Positions 1 to 12,452 of a DNA stretch of 64,000 nucleotides are shown one piece after another. Each line of letters opens with the position of its first letter. The stretch's first letter is position 1. The notes beneath the pieces are model-generated. The model saw only the letters and a program-made list of their open reading frames with translations. It had not been told where the DNA came from and searched no databases. A program made the translations under genes and the position numbers. The DNA is from Chrysomallon squamiferum (taxonomy: Eukaryota > Mollusca > Gastropoda > Neomphalida > Peltospiridae), in assembly GCA_012295275.1 (NCBI GenBank), contig CM022670.1, positions 25,946,744 to 26,010,743 on the forward strand, in the 5' to 3' direction.

Positions 1-226
1 GTTTGGCCCCTTCAAAATCCTTATTCATGACTCAGACTATAAGCCAGGATAGTTGACAGTTAAAACAGGTAGGCAGGGGGAATTGTCATGGGGGAAATAT
101 CTGGAGGGAAGATGCCCTGACACCATGTAGATAGATAGATAGATAGATATAAAACTTGGACAGAAAGATATATAAATATAGATATATACATCACATATAT
201 AAACAAACAATTATGTATTTAAACAG

Positions 227-2153
227 GACACACTACACTGGAAAGAGTTTATCTTTAAGAAATATGAAGAATACATCCAAGTAAAGAACATCAATTTTCA
301 AATGATTCTTTTTGGAATGTCTGTTGAGAGGAGGGACAATACAGGTCAAATTGTCAGCAGTGGTATCCAATGGCAACCATGTGTGTACGATGCCACCAGA
401 GGTAAGAGTTTGCAGTGAGATCATTTTCACTTATCATTTTGGGTAGAAGTGAGCTAGAAAAAGACAAAGAAAATTATTGTAGAATCTTTTTTATTATTTA
501 CAATTTTTCATTATTTATAAAAGGTAAACATGTTTTCAAGTTAACATATCCCAAATTGTAGTATATTTTATTTTATTTTTATTTTATTTTTATATTTGGT
601 CATTTAATTTATTTATTTAATCATTCATTCATTCATTCATTCATTCATTCATTCAAACTGCAGATCCACTGCCTCCAAAGAAAGTCCACTTTGTTGACCA
701 ATGGTCAGCCAACAGTCTTATTTTGGCCTGGACAAAGCCTTTCTGTGCTGAAACATCCGCCATCCTGTACTTCATCCTCACCTACTGCAAGGCTGATGGC
801 GTTGATGCTGATGTGCAGTGCTCTGAACCAGCCAGGGTGAGAAATATCTCCAGTGATGTCACCATCTACAGCATTGGCAACTTGGAAGATGGTTTTGTTT
901 ATAAAGCACACCTGCAGTCAGCATCCAAACACAGTGTCAGTGTGCAAAGTAACTCTGTCTCAAAAAGGGTGACAAGTAAGTATTCACCGTGTCACTAATG
1001 TTTAGAAAATGTATAAGCGAAACAATAGTGACAAATAAGTATTCATTGTGTCACTAATGTTTAGAAAGTTTAACTGAAATAATAGTGACAAGTAAGTTTA
1101 CACTCTACCCAATGTTTAGAAAATGTATAACTGAAAAAATAGAGACAAATATGTACTGTGTCACCAATGTTTAGAATGTGTCACTGATGTTTAGAATATG
1201 TCACTAATATTTATAAAGTGTAGTACTGAAATAATAGTGACAAATATTTATAGTGTCACTAATGTTTGTAAAATGTATAACAGAAATAAGAGTGACAAGT
1301 AAGAATACACAGTGTCACTAATGTTATAATATGTATAAAATATATAGCTGAAATAAGAGTGACCAGTATTTATAGTGTCACTAATGTTTAAAAAATTGTT
1401 AAACCAAAATAATAGTCACAAATAAGTATACACAGTGTCACTAATGTTATAAAATGTATAACTGAAATAAGAGTGACAAGTAAGTATATACAGTGTCACT
1501 AATGCTATAAAATGTATAGCAGAAATAATAGGACATATAAATATACAGAATGTTACTAATTTATAAAATGTATAACTGAAATGATAGTGACAAGTATGTA
1601 TAAACAGTGTCACTAATGTCAATAATGTTATAAAATGCATTAATGAAATAATAGTGACCAGTAAATAAGTACATAGCATTAATAATGTTTGTAATATGTT
1701 TTAGAATAACATATGTGAAGAAAAAGAAAAGCTTTGTTTATAATATATAACTTATTTCCTGAGGTAAATTACATACATATATATATATGTTGTAGTGGCA
1801 TTATATGTAATATTATGCATAAAATGAGCTAGTTAAACATTTACTAGTTAAAAAGATTATTTTGGAAATAAACAAAAAAGGTAGTGATATAAATATGCTT
1901 TAATTTTATTTATTTATTTATTGACTTATTTTTCTATAAGTATTATCATTTCTTTCAAAACTGTTCTTTAACTTCATCATTATCATTATGATAGGTATTA
2001 ATAATATTGAAGTCATTATCATTTTTATTACTGTCTGATTGTTATCACTACTGCTATCATTGTTGTTGTTGTTATTATTAAAAAGGCCCACTCTGTTCTT
2101 TGTTGCATGCAGTGTAAACCTATTTCTGTTATGATGACGACCATCATCACCAC

Positions 2154-2190
<37 letters not shown>

Positions 2191-5100
2191 GTTATATCAT
2201 TATTATTATCATCATCTTCTTCATTATTAAATTATTGTTGTTGTTGTTGTTGTTGTTGAGAAGGGCAATTTACAGTCACCATACTGTTTGTAGCAGTCAG
2301 CAAAATTGTATTTCTGTCAATAATTGTTTTCAGATTCCAGTAATTCCAAAGTAAAAATTTATATATACTTCATTCTACTTCTGATCATTCCATTGTTACT
2401 GATTATCATTTATCTGTGGTGAGTTTTTTGTTTTTTCTAAATCTGCCTCCAAACAGGTTTATTTCCCAGAAAGTACTGTCTGAAAATTAAAAATAACATG
2501 TTACATAGTAAAAATTTAAAACAGTAACAGTAATAACAAAATAAAGAATTCATAACACCAATCTGTAGCAAAATAAACAAAAATTAATAATATAAATTTA
2601 TTGAAAAAATAAAAGAGTCATAAGTATATACATATGTAATAATAACAATGAAAGTAATAAACTGCAATAAAAAATAATAAAGTACATGTATTATAAAACA
2701 AAAATAAAAAGTAAAAAAAATCAAATGAAAGGAGGCAGATATTTTAGATGTGGATTTTCTTTAATGATTAAATTTTCTGCGTACTAATGCTAACATCATG
2801 GGTTGAATAAATGCCTTTACTTTAATATCTTATTCTCCTACTGGGCTGTACAGTATTACTTGCATAATTACACAGATGTCATGTTTTTACTGTTTTCTTC
2901 CATACGGTACAAACCCTGCACATCATTTATGGTCTAAATATTTTGGTTAACATGTCACATCACAAATTTTGTCTACAGTTTTTTATTGTTTCATTTACTG
3001 ATAATAACTTCAGACCTAAACATTTTGGATAACATGTCACATCACAAATTTTTCTACAGTTTTTTATTGTTTCATTTACTAATAATAACTTCAGACCATT
3101 TACTGTCTAACTATTTCAGTTAACATATTACAGAACACATGTTGTCTGTATATTTTTACTGATAAATCCTGCAGGTCTAAAGATTTTTGTTAACATCTTA
3201 CAACATAGATTCGTATGTATGTTTTTAACAAGTAGTTTATATAGTAATAATTCATGCAGACTATGTTTTTAAAGATTTGAGTTATCATGCTACAACATTT
3301 ATTTTGTATATATAATGTTTTACTGACTGTTTTACTTAATAATAAACTTTTTATATTCTCTTTCTAAATATTTTTTTTAACATATTACATTTATTTTGTA
3401 TATATATATATATATATACATTTTTGCCGAGTGTTTCACTTACTGATAATAACTTCAGTCTGCTTGTATTCTATTTCTAAATATTTTTTAACATTATACA
3501 ACATTTATTTGTCAATGGATTTTTATTTCAGTGTTTCTTACTGACAACCTCTGCAGATTTTATAAATATTTCGGTTGAAGTGTACCCATGGTGATATAAA
3601 TAAACAGTCAAATAAAATTCTTTATACTTCCATGTTATTATTTTATGATACTGGCTGACCAACCTTGCCTCAAAACAAAAGTGTGACAGTAAAATAACAG
3701 TCACAAAGTGTCTGAAGTGTACTGCTTCATCACTGGGAGTCATTAGGTCATCCAGCTGTATTTCTTTTCCAAACACTAGATGAAACTTTAGAGCTGTTGG
3801 TCTGCTTATATGTAATGATTTCATGTTTGCAGAATTTTGTTTTTGTTACACTGATGTTTTAGACCTTTAATATGACACTGTTTTTAGTTTTTGTTAATGC
3901 TGGAGGGCAAAGAAAAAAAAGTAAAAGTAAATAAAAGACAAAAACCAACAAGAAAAAAACAAGAAGAAAAACCAAGCAAAACAACTTGGAAGTATGCAGA
4001 ATGTATTTTGACTGTTTCTTCATATCCCAATTAGTACAGTTTATAGGATATTAAACTCTCTCTGTCACACATTAATACTGATTACTTTGAATTATTAGAT
4101 TACTGTCAAGTAAAATTAAACATCTTAATTTATCTAAATAATTTTAAAGTCTCATTAATGATTTAAAATATTGTCATTTATTACTGTTTTATCCATTTAT
4201 AAACTTTATTTTACTTTTGTTTTAAATTTTAACTTGACTTATTTCTAAATATATACTGTTTTATTTATTCTATTATTTCTGTGTTTCTGTTTATACATTA
4301 TTACTTTTTCATGTTCTATTTCACAGATTGATTGGTTTATTTACTTTAATTTTGTTTTCCAGCAAAAGATATAAATTATGTGAGAAATTTCAAATAAAAT
4401 ATCCTGATCGAAAACAGGTAAACATAATATATTAAAATGTATCTACCTACAATTTACTAGTTAAATCAAGTCATGTAATTACTAAACACCTGGACTGCGT
4501 GGTTTGTGAATATGAAAATGAATTGTGTTAAATACATGCCATCATTTAGCTTCTTCAGTTGTGTTAATCAATAAACAGTAATTCCTTTCCTGCATACAAA
4601 CATATTACAGTTAAAGTAATAAGATACAGTTAAATAAGAAAGAAAATAAATACTGTTATTAAATTATGAAGTCTCCAATTGGTCAGTAAATGTTCGTATG
4701 CTTTTAACTTCGCTAAGCACGTTTTGAAATTAAATACACTGTGCTGAATTAACATTACTGAGTCATTATTTAAATTGAAATAACAGCAAAGCCTTAAATT
4801 TTAATTTAATCCAGTATGGAGATCTGCTCTTTAATGCTCATAATAATAGCAGAACAAATTAAAAATGTTATTTTCTTCTTTTTTCTTCTTTTTTTTCTTT
4901 TTATCACTGTGTATTAATACTCCAGCCATGTTGAACTAATTAATATATTCTGTTTAATTCCACAGCACAACAGAAAGACGGTCACTCTAAATCAGGAACA
5001 TGTGAAACTTTACGAAAGCAACAGAGATACTGAAACAACAGATACAACCTGCAAGGATGAAGAAGTGGGGCTGCTGGAAGGTGCAGCTGAAAAACCAGAG

Positions 5101-5418
5101 AAGGAATGCACCATGTCTGTAGCACAAGCTGAACCTGGCACAAGACAGAACAGTCAAGTCTGGAAATCTGACCAGAATCCAAGTGAAGTTTTGAATGGAA
5201 AAGAAGCGGTAACTGGTTCTGACATTAGGGAAAAACAAGCAGTTGAAGGTGAAGACAGGTGTAATTGTGATATGAAAGACATTGAAATAGGTGACACAGC
5301 TAACAATGGCGATGCTGACATGTCACTAAAGATGATAAAATGCGAGAACTTGAACAATCGCACTAAATATTCTATAAACAGTTTGTCTGTGTGTGACTAC
5401 GTTACAGTTGGCATGTAA
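227..5418 (+). CDS. Receptor A: class I cytokine receptor-like (gp130/Domeless type), 3' part only
   Basis: Five exons: 227-401, 664-975, 2334-2418, 4363-4417 and 4966-5418 (TAA). All have AG/GT borders and matching phases. The first encodes the second half of a fibronectin III domain (FGMSVERR, SSGIQW). The second encodes a whole membrane-proximal FN3 domain. The third carries the TM helix (IYFILLLIIPLLLIIIYLW). The fourth has a juxtamembrane Cys/Lys stretch and a weak box1-like KYPDRK. The fifth is a tail of about 150 residues, rich in Asp, Glu, Thr and Asn, ending YSINSLSVCDYVTVGM. The likely role is a type I membrane receptor signalling through JAK/STAT; this is inferred from family resemblance and from receptor B, whose exons match one by one. 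The N-terminal ligand-binding part lies left of the window. The D6 domain is one exon here but two in receptor B. Confidence 0.8.
969..1690 (+). repeat. Minisatellite, unit about 55-60 bp, starting at a 5' splice site of receptor A
   Basis: About twelve degenerate copies of a unit read as GTGACAAGTAAGTATTCAC, then GTGTCACTAATGTTTA, then AAATGTATAACTGAAATAATA. The first copy contains the last bases of exon 664-975 and its real donor (GTAAGT at 976). Later copies keep donor-like motifs at about 1092 (GTAAGT), 1299 (GTAAGA), 1480 (GTAAGT) and 1594 (GTATGT); others have mutated to ATAAGT. Confidence 0.85.
2142..2260. repeat. Trinucleotide repeats (ATC)n and (GTT)n
   Basis: Runs of CATCAT and then TTGTTG inside the intron of receptor A just before its TM exon. 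Simple repeat; no coding signal. Confidence 0.85.
2930..3500. repeat. Degenerate tandem repeat, unit about 75-95 bp, in receptor A intron
   Basis: Phrases such as TTTACTGATAATAACTTCAG, AACATGTCACATCACAAATT and TACAGTTTTTTATTG recur in the same order around 2935, 3010, 3100, 3170, 3290, 3360 and 3440. Divergence increases rightwards. It lies in the intron between the TM exon (ending 2418) and exon 4363-4417. Confidence 0.6.
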
Positions 5419-5420
5419 CA

Positions 5421-5426
5421 AATAAA
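5421..5426 (+). terminator. Polyadenylation signal AATAAA of receptor A
   Basis: An AATAAA begins three bases after the TAA stop of the last exon. It would give a very short 3' UTR; a longer one cannot be excluded because further A/T-rich signals follow. Confidence 0.4.
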
Positions 5427-6280
5427 AATTACAATTTGTCTGTGACATCATTTTTCTGACATCAGCATCTAAGACATTTGGTTTATCTAACACTGTTGTA
5501 CCAACTATGAAAGAAATAAGCTTCTGTTTTTCTACTTTAAAAATATGCATCTACCATGACGTTTCAACATTACCAGATTAGTGAGATGGTGGATTATACA
5601 GACTAACATTGTGAACAACAGAAACAACAGAAAAAATCCCAGAAGATTCATTTTTATTTTGAAACATATTGCACCATATCCATAAAACAGAAATCAAAAA
5701 TAAATGCTTCAAAATTAAATTGAAATATCAATATTGATATGAAATGCTAAAGTAAACAAGATCTGCATTATCATAAATACATTTTTAAAACAAAAACAAA
5801 AATTGGGATACATTTTGTTATATAAAATTATACATCAAAATAAACAAGGTAAATACAAATTTATACTATTAAATATACATTAAACATTTAGGATTTCTGA
5901 ACAGAAGTATTCTACAACATTTCCCCAGCAGCACAGATATGATAGAAACTGAATTCGTATATTGGTATTATTTTTACATCAATTGTAATCAATGAGTCTA
6001 ATTGTATTCTGTTTAATCAATATTCAAGTTGCAAAAAACTCTATCTCTCTCTGAAAAAAAAAATTAAAAAATCTTATATAAAATAACCAGTAAAATGCTA
6101 AATATAAAATAATAAAATAAAATAAATATAAAAAAATAAAATAAATAACTAAACAGATGTCTTGTACATGCATGTACAATATACACACAAAAAATAAATG
6201 TTAAAGGAATGCTATCAGTATTTTACGGAGTTCTGAATCAGTTAATATATATTTCATCAAAGCAAATAGAATATAGGTTG
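5427..6280. other. Intergenic, AT-rich, no gene seen
   Basis: The stretch downstream of receptor A holds only short ORFs with no family resemblance and poly-A/T tracts. It may include the remainder of the 3' UTR. Confidence 0.5.
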
Positions 6281-6444
6281 TCCTGATTTTCAGTAATTTC
6301 AGGCATTTTATTATTAATATTACTGTTAAATTGTATATATATCTGTGTGTGTGTGTGTGTGTGTGTCTAAATGAATAAAACAATTAATTCCAGCTTATCT
6401 TGCAATTTTATTACTATTAATATTACTGTTAAATTGTATATATA

Positions 6445-6483
<39 letters not shown>

Positions 6484-6759
6484 CTAAATGAATAAAACAA
6501 TTAATTCCAGCTTATCTTGCAATTTTATTACTATTAATATTACTGTTAAATTGTATATATATATGTGTGTGTATGTGTGGTTTTTTAATTCCAGGCATTA
6601 TTATTACTGTTAAATTGTAAATAAAAGCAATTTAATATATATGTATGTGTGTGTGTGTGTTGGTATGTGTCTAAATTAATAAAACAATTAATTCCAACTT
6701 ATCTTGCAATTTTATTACTATTAATATTACTGTTAAATTGTAAATAAAAGCAATTTTAT

Positions 6760-6792
<33 letters not shown>

Positions 6793-6835
6793 TAAATTAA
6801 TAAAACAATTAATTTCAACTTATCTTGCAATTTTG
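6280..6835. repeat. Tandem array of about 115-bp units with embedded (TG)n
   Basis: Four to five copies, each with TATTACTGTTAAATTGTA, a (TG)n run of variable length, TCTAAATGAATAAAACAATT and a CTTATCTTGCAATTTT segment. Starts lie near 6300, 6415, 6530, 6600 and 6715. Copies differ mainly in the length of the TG run. Confidence 0.8.
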
Positions 6836-7198
6836 TAATTTTGCTCTTTTGTTTTCATAATAATAGATTTCAAATAATAGAAGAATTTAGAAGGTATGAA
6901 GAACAAACAACATGTCAGATGAAAACAGAATTAGTGTTTCATAAGTTCAAACTTCAACAGTTGAAATACTGTAAATGAACACTTAGCAAACGTAGCTGAG
7001 TTCACAAAAACCAGCTTTTTCACTTCATTTCTTTTTTTAAGTACTTGTTAACAACAACTAAAAAGTACAATAAAACAAAACAACAAAGAAACAAGAATTG
7101 AAACATCAAGAAAAAAAAAAAAAAATCCAAAACAAATTAATTATAATAGAATAGCCGATTTAATTAAAAACGTAAAAAAAATAATAAAATATATATAT

Positions 7199-10060
7199 GG
7201 GTCATTCCGTGTCAAATCACCCCAAAAAAAAAAAAAAATTTAAACCCGACCGTCTCAGATTTTTATAAAACTTGGTATACTTGTTGACTGGGATCCCACA
7301 GCACCAAATCTGAAATGTTAGCCCAATCAGACCAGTGGTGTGGGAGATATGGCCCACCGAATTTTGAGATTTTTGCCAAAAATGGGTGTGACCACCAACC
7401 TTAGAACCCTCATATCTCAGCAACTACTGGACCAATCCTCATAAAATTGGTATTGTTAGAAAGGCAAAATGACAAGGATTCCAAACCTGCCATTTTTGTT
7501 TAGTTTGGAAAATATTGGAGTATGTTGACCTTTTGACCTTTGCTATGACCTTGATATTGACCGTGTGGATCACGTGATCTTGAGATGACCTTTAAAGAAA
7601 TTTAATCTCCCACATGTTAACTAAAACATATAAAAGTTTCCTGGGTGTAAAATTTTTTGTTTAGCCACAATATAGATTTAAAAAATGCACATACATGAAA
7701 ATAACACCTTTTCAGCCATTAACATCTGATTAACTAAAACCTGAATGATCAATTCTGGATGCTAGGAATCACCATCTTTCTTGATCATCGAGTAAGACAT
7801 TGTAGGCCTACATGTATACATAAAGTTCACATAAATTTGAGAGAACTAGGTGTTTCTGATGCTTAACCTTCTCACCATGTTTGTTTCAAATGCTCACTGT
7901 ATCCTTCATTCCCAGGAACATTCTACTGTTCTCATCACTTTCATAAAATTGGATTATTTCCTCCTTCAATTCATTGTCCATTCAATGGTAACGGGTGACA
8001 AAATTAAGATTTGCACACGCTCTGGGAAGGATTCAGACATTAAGATGTCATTTTAATGTTACTGTAGCTGATGCTAGTTTTTTTTCTGTCCTTTCATTCA
8101 TTTACTGGAACGTGCTAGTGAATGGAGTTTGACAGGAGTTTCGCCTAAACTCGACAGAATAGAATTCAAATCAAAGTCCTTTTCTGGGGAAACAACAACC
8201 AGCGGTTTGTCTGGCAAGTTATCACCAAATTCTCCCATTGTAATACCACCTATACTAAAGCCATCCTCTGCAGGACATTTGATTTCTGAAGGGTAATCAG
8301 ACAGTCACAGCACAACTTGTCTCCTGGCACTTGTGTCTTTGGAGGATTTACTAAGCATTTGTAAGTGCCCATGCTAACAATTCTTAAAGATTTAGTGCGT
8401 GCTTGCTCAGGGTGGCAATTAAGGGGATCACAACAGTTTTTCTGCAATGTTGAAAATTTGATTAAAAGTTCTTGTTCATGATGTGAACAGATACTCTTGA
8501 TGTCCCTTGTTTTGATCCCACTTCAAAGAGTGAGGAGTTCGACTTCCTCAGTTTTCCATACACTTCGCAACAACTCCTTTTTTATATAATGGTGTTGATA
8601 ACACACATTTTCAGGAGAGTTAAAACTGCAGTTAGCCCTGGAAGAAATAAGGATTTTCAGTATTGGCCTGCACCTTCAATTCAATAGAACAAAGTCAATG
8701 CTTTCCTAAATATTAAATCAAATCCTGAAACCCTTTCAGTAAAGTTAAGCAGGTCATAAAATGGCAGCAGAGTACATGTGTTATTGCCAAAGGCTCACAA
8801 GTCTTAGGCATTTATGTCAATCTTCTCAAGTATAAATCACAGTTTATTAAGGTGAAGGTAGACCTTGTTCATACTCTGTGCCGAAGACTGGGTGTACAAA
8901 TACATTAGGCAGTACCTCACTTGATGACGTTTGATATCAGACTGGGTTGAACTGTTGTTGACTGAAACCTTGTTCAAAGCCAGTGGCAAGGCCACATGAC
9001 ATGATAAAATGACTTAATAGGTTTTATGAAGAAAACAATGCTTACTTATCAACATCTGACATTGTGTCCAACTTAAAAAGCTTCAGATTGTCAAAGAAAT
9101 GCAGATGAAGAAACTTCTTTGTCTTAAACTTCTAATTGCCATGTGCTCAATGGGGATTGCACCAGGGGATCTAAAGGAGTTCCTGACCTGCCTGAAGCAT
9201 CACTTCCTGTTAACCCTTTGAGCCTGATTGTGTAGAACATGTCATGCCATTGGCATCTTTTCATATCCTTCAGGCATTCCTTCAGACATGTCAGGCGGGT
9301 TTTAACTCCAAAGATGAGTTTTTAGTCTCAGAGAAAATGTACATTCTAATGCATTGTATCAATCATTCATGCAGGTATGCCTTTTTTAAATCTCTGTTAT
9401 GGCTAAGCAAAAAATATTATACCCAGGAAACTTTTATATTGAACTTTATGCATACATGTAGGCCTACAATGTCTTACTCAATGATCAAGAGAGATGGTGA
9501 TTCCTAGCATCCAGAATTGATCATTCAGGTTTTAGTTAATCAGATGTTAATGGCTGAAAAGGTGTTATTTTCATGTATGTGCATTTTTTAAATCTATATT
9601 GTGGCTAAACAAAAAATATTACACCCAGGAAACTTTTATATGTTTTAGTTAACATGTGGGAGATAAAATTTCATTAAAGGTCATCTCAAGATCACGTGAT
9701 CCACACAGTCAATTTCAAGGTCATAGCAAAGGTCAAAAGGTCAAGGTACTCCAGTATTTTCCAAACTAAACAAAAAATGGCAGATTTGGAATCCTTGTCA
9801 TTTTGCCTTTCTAACAATACCAATTTTATGAAGATTGGCCCAGTAGTTGCTGAGATATGAGGGTTCTAAGGTTGGTGGTCACACCCATTTTTGGCAAAAA
9901 TCTCAAAATTCGGTGGGCCGTATCTCCCACACCACTGGTCTGATTGGGCTAAAATTTCAGATTTGGTGCTGTGGGATCCCAGTCAACAAGTTTACCAAGT
10001 TTCATAAAAATCTGAGACGGTCGGGTTTAAACCATTGGGTGAAATGACACGGAATGACCC
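7199..10060. mobile_element. DNA transposon with terminal inverted repeats of about 0.6 kb
   Basis: The left end starts GGGTCATTCCGTGTCA at 7199 and the right end is its inverse, ending at 10060. The inverted similarity runs about 620 bp on each side (7199 to about 7825 and about 9440 to 10060), including the shared ACCGTCTCAGATTTTTATAAA segment and the AGGTCATCTCAAGATCACGTG segment. Both ends are embedded in (AT)n, so the target-site duplication cannot be read. The interior of about 1.6 kb carries a decayed minus-strand ORF. Part of the inner TIR sequence is repeated again near 9390-9440. I do not name the superfamily. Confidence 0.85.
7850..8470 (-). pseudogene. Decayed transposon-encoded ORF inside the long-TIR element
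   Basis: Three protein-like blocks appear in order on the minus strand but in different frames. At about 8462-8262 is a Cys/His-rich block (KNCCDPLNCH, ARTKSL, CCDCL). At about 8260-8115 is a block ending SSLGETPVKLHSLARSSK. At about 7975-7850 is EEIIQFYESDENSRMF followed by an in-frame stop and continuing KHGEKVKHQKHLVL. From memory these blocks resemble an uncharacterised protein family common in invertebrate genomes, which fits a transposon cargo or accessory protein. Frameshifts and stops make this copy non-coding. Confidence 0.55.
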
Positions 10061-12123
10061 ATATATATATATATATATAAAAAAAACTAATTAGCTGGAA
10101 TGTTAAATATTTATATATATATCTTTGGGTTTTTTTTCTTAATTGTTGTAGTCTGTAAACCTGAATCACAAAATACATAAATTTTAGATCATGATTACAT
10201 ACACACACACACATAAATACATACATACTCTCACATAAATACACACTCGCATACACACAAATGCACAAACACAGTATACTGCACTACTCTCAATACTTCA
10301 CTAATGTGTGTTTCATAATCTAATCTAATAAAACTTTCGAAACGTTCTTGAATTAGATACAAGCAAATCATTACAAACCATAAGTTAATAATGCCACATA
10401 CAGGATTTGTCAAATATACGTTGAGCACTAAGTCAGAGAATGCATGCAGTTGAGAAATACTGACCATGATTTTGCTAAAGAATAATACTTCCTTTTTTTT
10501 AGTATATTTGTTGTTATACCATATTCTTTAAAAAGATAAAAGATCAGGATGGTTTGAGAAAAAAAATAAAATTCTATTTTACATATTACTGTAATGTATC
10601 TTAACTATTTACTTACGTACAACTATCAAAAATACATTTATTTATTTATTTATTTATGGGATGGAGGAATTTTCATTGAATATAAGCAGTTAAAACAAAT
10701 ATTATAAAACTTTAACAATTACTTTTTCTAAATTTGTCTTGCAGAACTCTTTGGCTCATTATTTGGGTACAGTGACTTTATGTGTATAATTATTCACATC
10801 CTGCAATCTGTACACAACATCTGGAAATGAGACTGGATCTGGAAATGTCGAAAAATGATGAAAATCACACTACAAAATGGAATGACAAATAAGGGCACTA
10901 TAAACTAAATTCAGAAGCTTAAAGCTAAATACAAAAAATTATATATATATATATATATACTGAATGAGATGTAAAATTTTATATATATATATGTACTGAA
11001 TGGTATGTAAATTTTGAACACAATAAAAAGTAAAAACCTATAAGGACTAGAAAATGGTAAACAATGGTCATATAACTCCAGGGTGCATGGGAATCAACTG
11101 CTCTCCGAAAACCAGCATGGAAAATTTGAAAAAGCAAATTCTTGATATTTTATCTAGGAGAAATTCTGAGCAAATCAGTCACTCCCCCCTCCTCAATCAA
11201 ACAGTCCCCATGCATCCATGTGATAAGCAAAGTGAATCACCTTGCTGAATGGAACATAAAATACTGTTACGAGAAATATATATATATTTTTTTAAATACA
11301 TTTGTATGCTTGTTACCAAGACTGGTGCTTTAATTTGCTAATAAGTGTAAAATTTCTAAGTATATAAGTACTGTTCTAGGTTTCTAAAAAATATAAAACA
11401 ACGAGCTTTGTCTGTTGTAAATTGACTAGAAAACTGGAAAAGTTGCGTTTTTTCAGTGTAAGAATCACATTAATGTAATACACAGAAGAAACACAACTTC
11501 TGATGTCAAAATCTGAACACACACACATAACTGTACCTAACAACAAGATGTGTGTTTTTTATTTAAAGGCATACATACAATAATTTTTATTTAAATATTT
11601 TGTTCAAACGTCCACTTAACTAAAGAAAATTGTTATTTTTAGACACTGTTTTTCTATTACAGTAGTATTGCGGATGAAAATAATGCTTAGTTAATAACAA
11701 CACTGTGTAATAACAGTAACAATAATAATAATAATTTGCAAATGAACAGATTAAAATGATAGGAACATGAGATGTAACAAAAGAACAACAACAGTAATAA
11801 AAACTGTAGGTCTATCTAAACTGATAACATGTTGTTTTTGTAGATTACACTTCACCTACAGAAATTTAATAAAACTAAACAAAATAACAAAATGTGTTAT
11901 TGCACATTTTCATTACCGGGATGTATCATCTGTTTTGTTTTACTGTGACAACTTTAATCTGTTGATCTGCGTTAATCATTTAATGTCATAATTTGAGATG
12001 CACATGTTGTCAAAAAAGTCTATGAAATTACCGTTGATAACTGAAATAATTCAAACAATAATGCATGCTTGACTAAATATCATAAATTTAAAATTTTCAT
12101 GATTATAATCTCCTGCTGCCATC

Positions 12124-12162
<39 letters not shown>

Positions 12163-12452
12163 CCTGTAAACAAATGTGAAAATTGTTATTATTTTTTTTT
12201 TTTTTTGATCTACATTTAATGATTCAAAAAAAAAATCATAAACTTAAAAACTTTAAGTTTTCAGCTGCCATGGCATAACCGGTGAAAAATATTAAACAGC
12301 CTTTCTGATGATTTTTGATCTCTCAAGCAACTGATTTCAGAATCATTCTCCTCTGGTTTTAGATTAAATTTCATTAGCTGTTATGGTCTACTTTCGTTGT
12401 GAATATGACATTCAACTGAACAAGATGGCTGTGTCTATGTTAGACGTACAGT
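10061..12452. other. Intergenic between transposon and receptor B
   Basis: AT-rich. It contains (TA)n tracts at 10062-10078, 10938-10960 and 12123-12161, and one copy of a dispersed repeat at 10338-10464. The 63- and 64-codon ORFs at 11054-11333 show no family features. Part of it is probably the 3' UTR of receptor B; a reverse-strand AATAAA lies at 11563-11558. Confidence 0.5.
10338..10464. repeat. Dispersed repeat, copy 1
   Basis: About 127 bp closely matches 14586-14729 in the same orientation. Shared strings include GATACAAGCAAATCATTACA, AGTTAATAATGCCACA and GTCAAATATACGTTGAGCA. Confidence 0.8.

Noticed and set aside
1-60. Possible exon fragment at the left edge of the window
   Set aside because: All three plus frames meet stops within about 60 bases and no donor fits; the exon before 227 must lie outside the window.
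11054-11333. Two overlapping 63-64 codon ORFs
   Set aside because: No domain, no clear splice context and no resemblance to either receptor; treated as chance or old repeat sequence.
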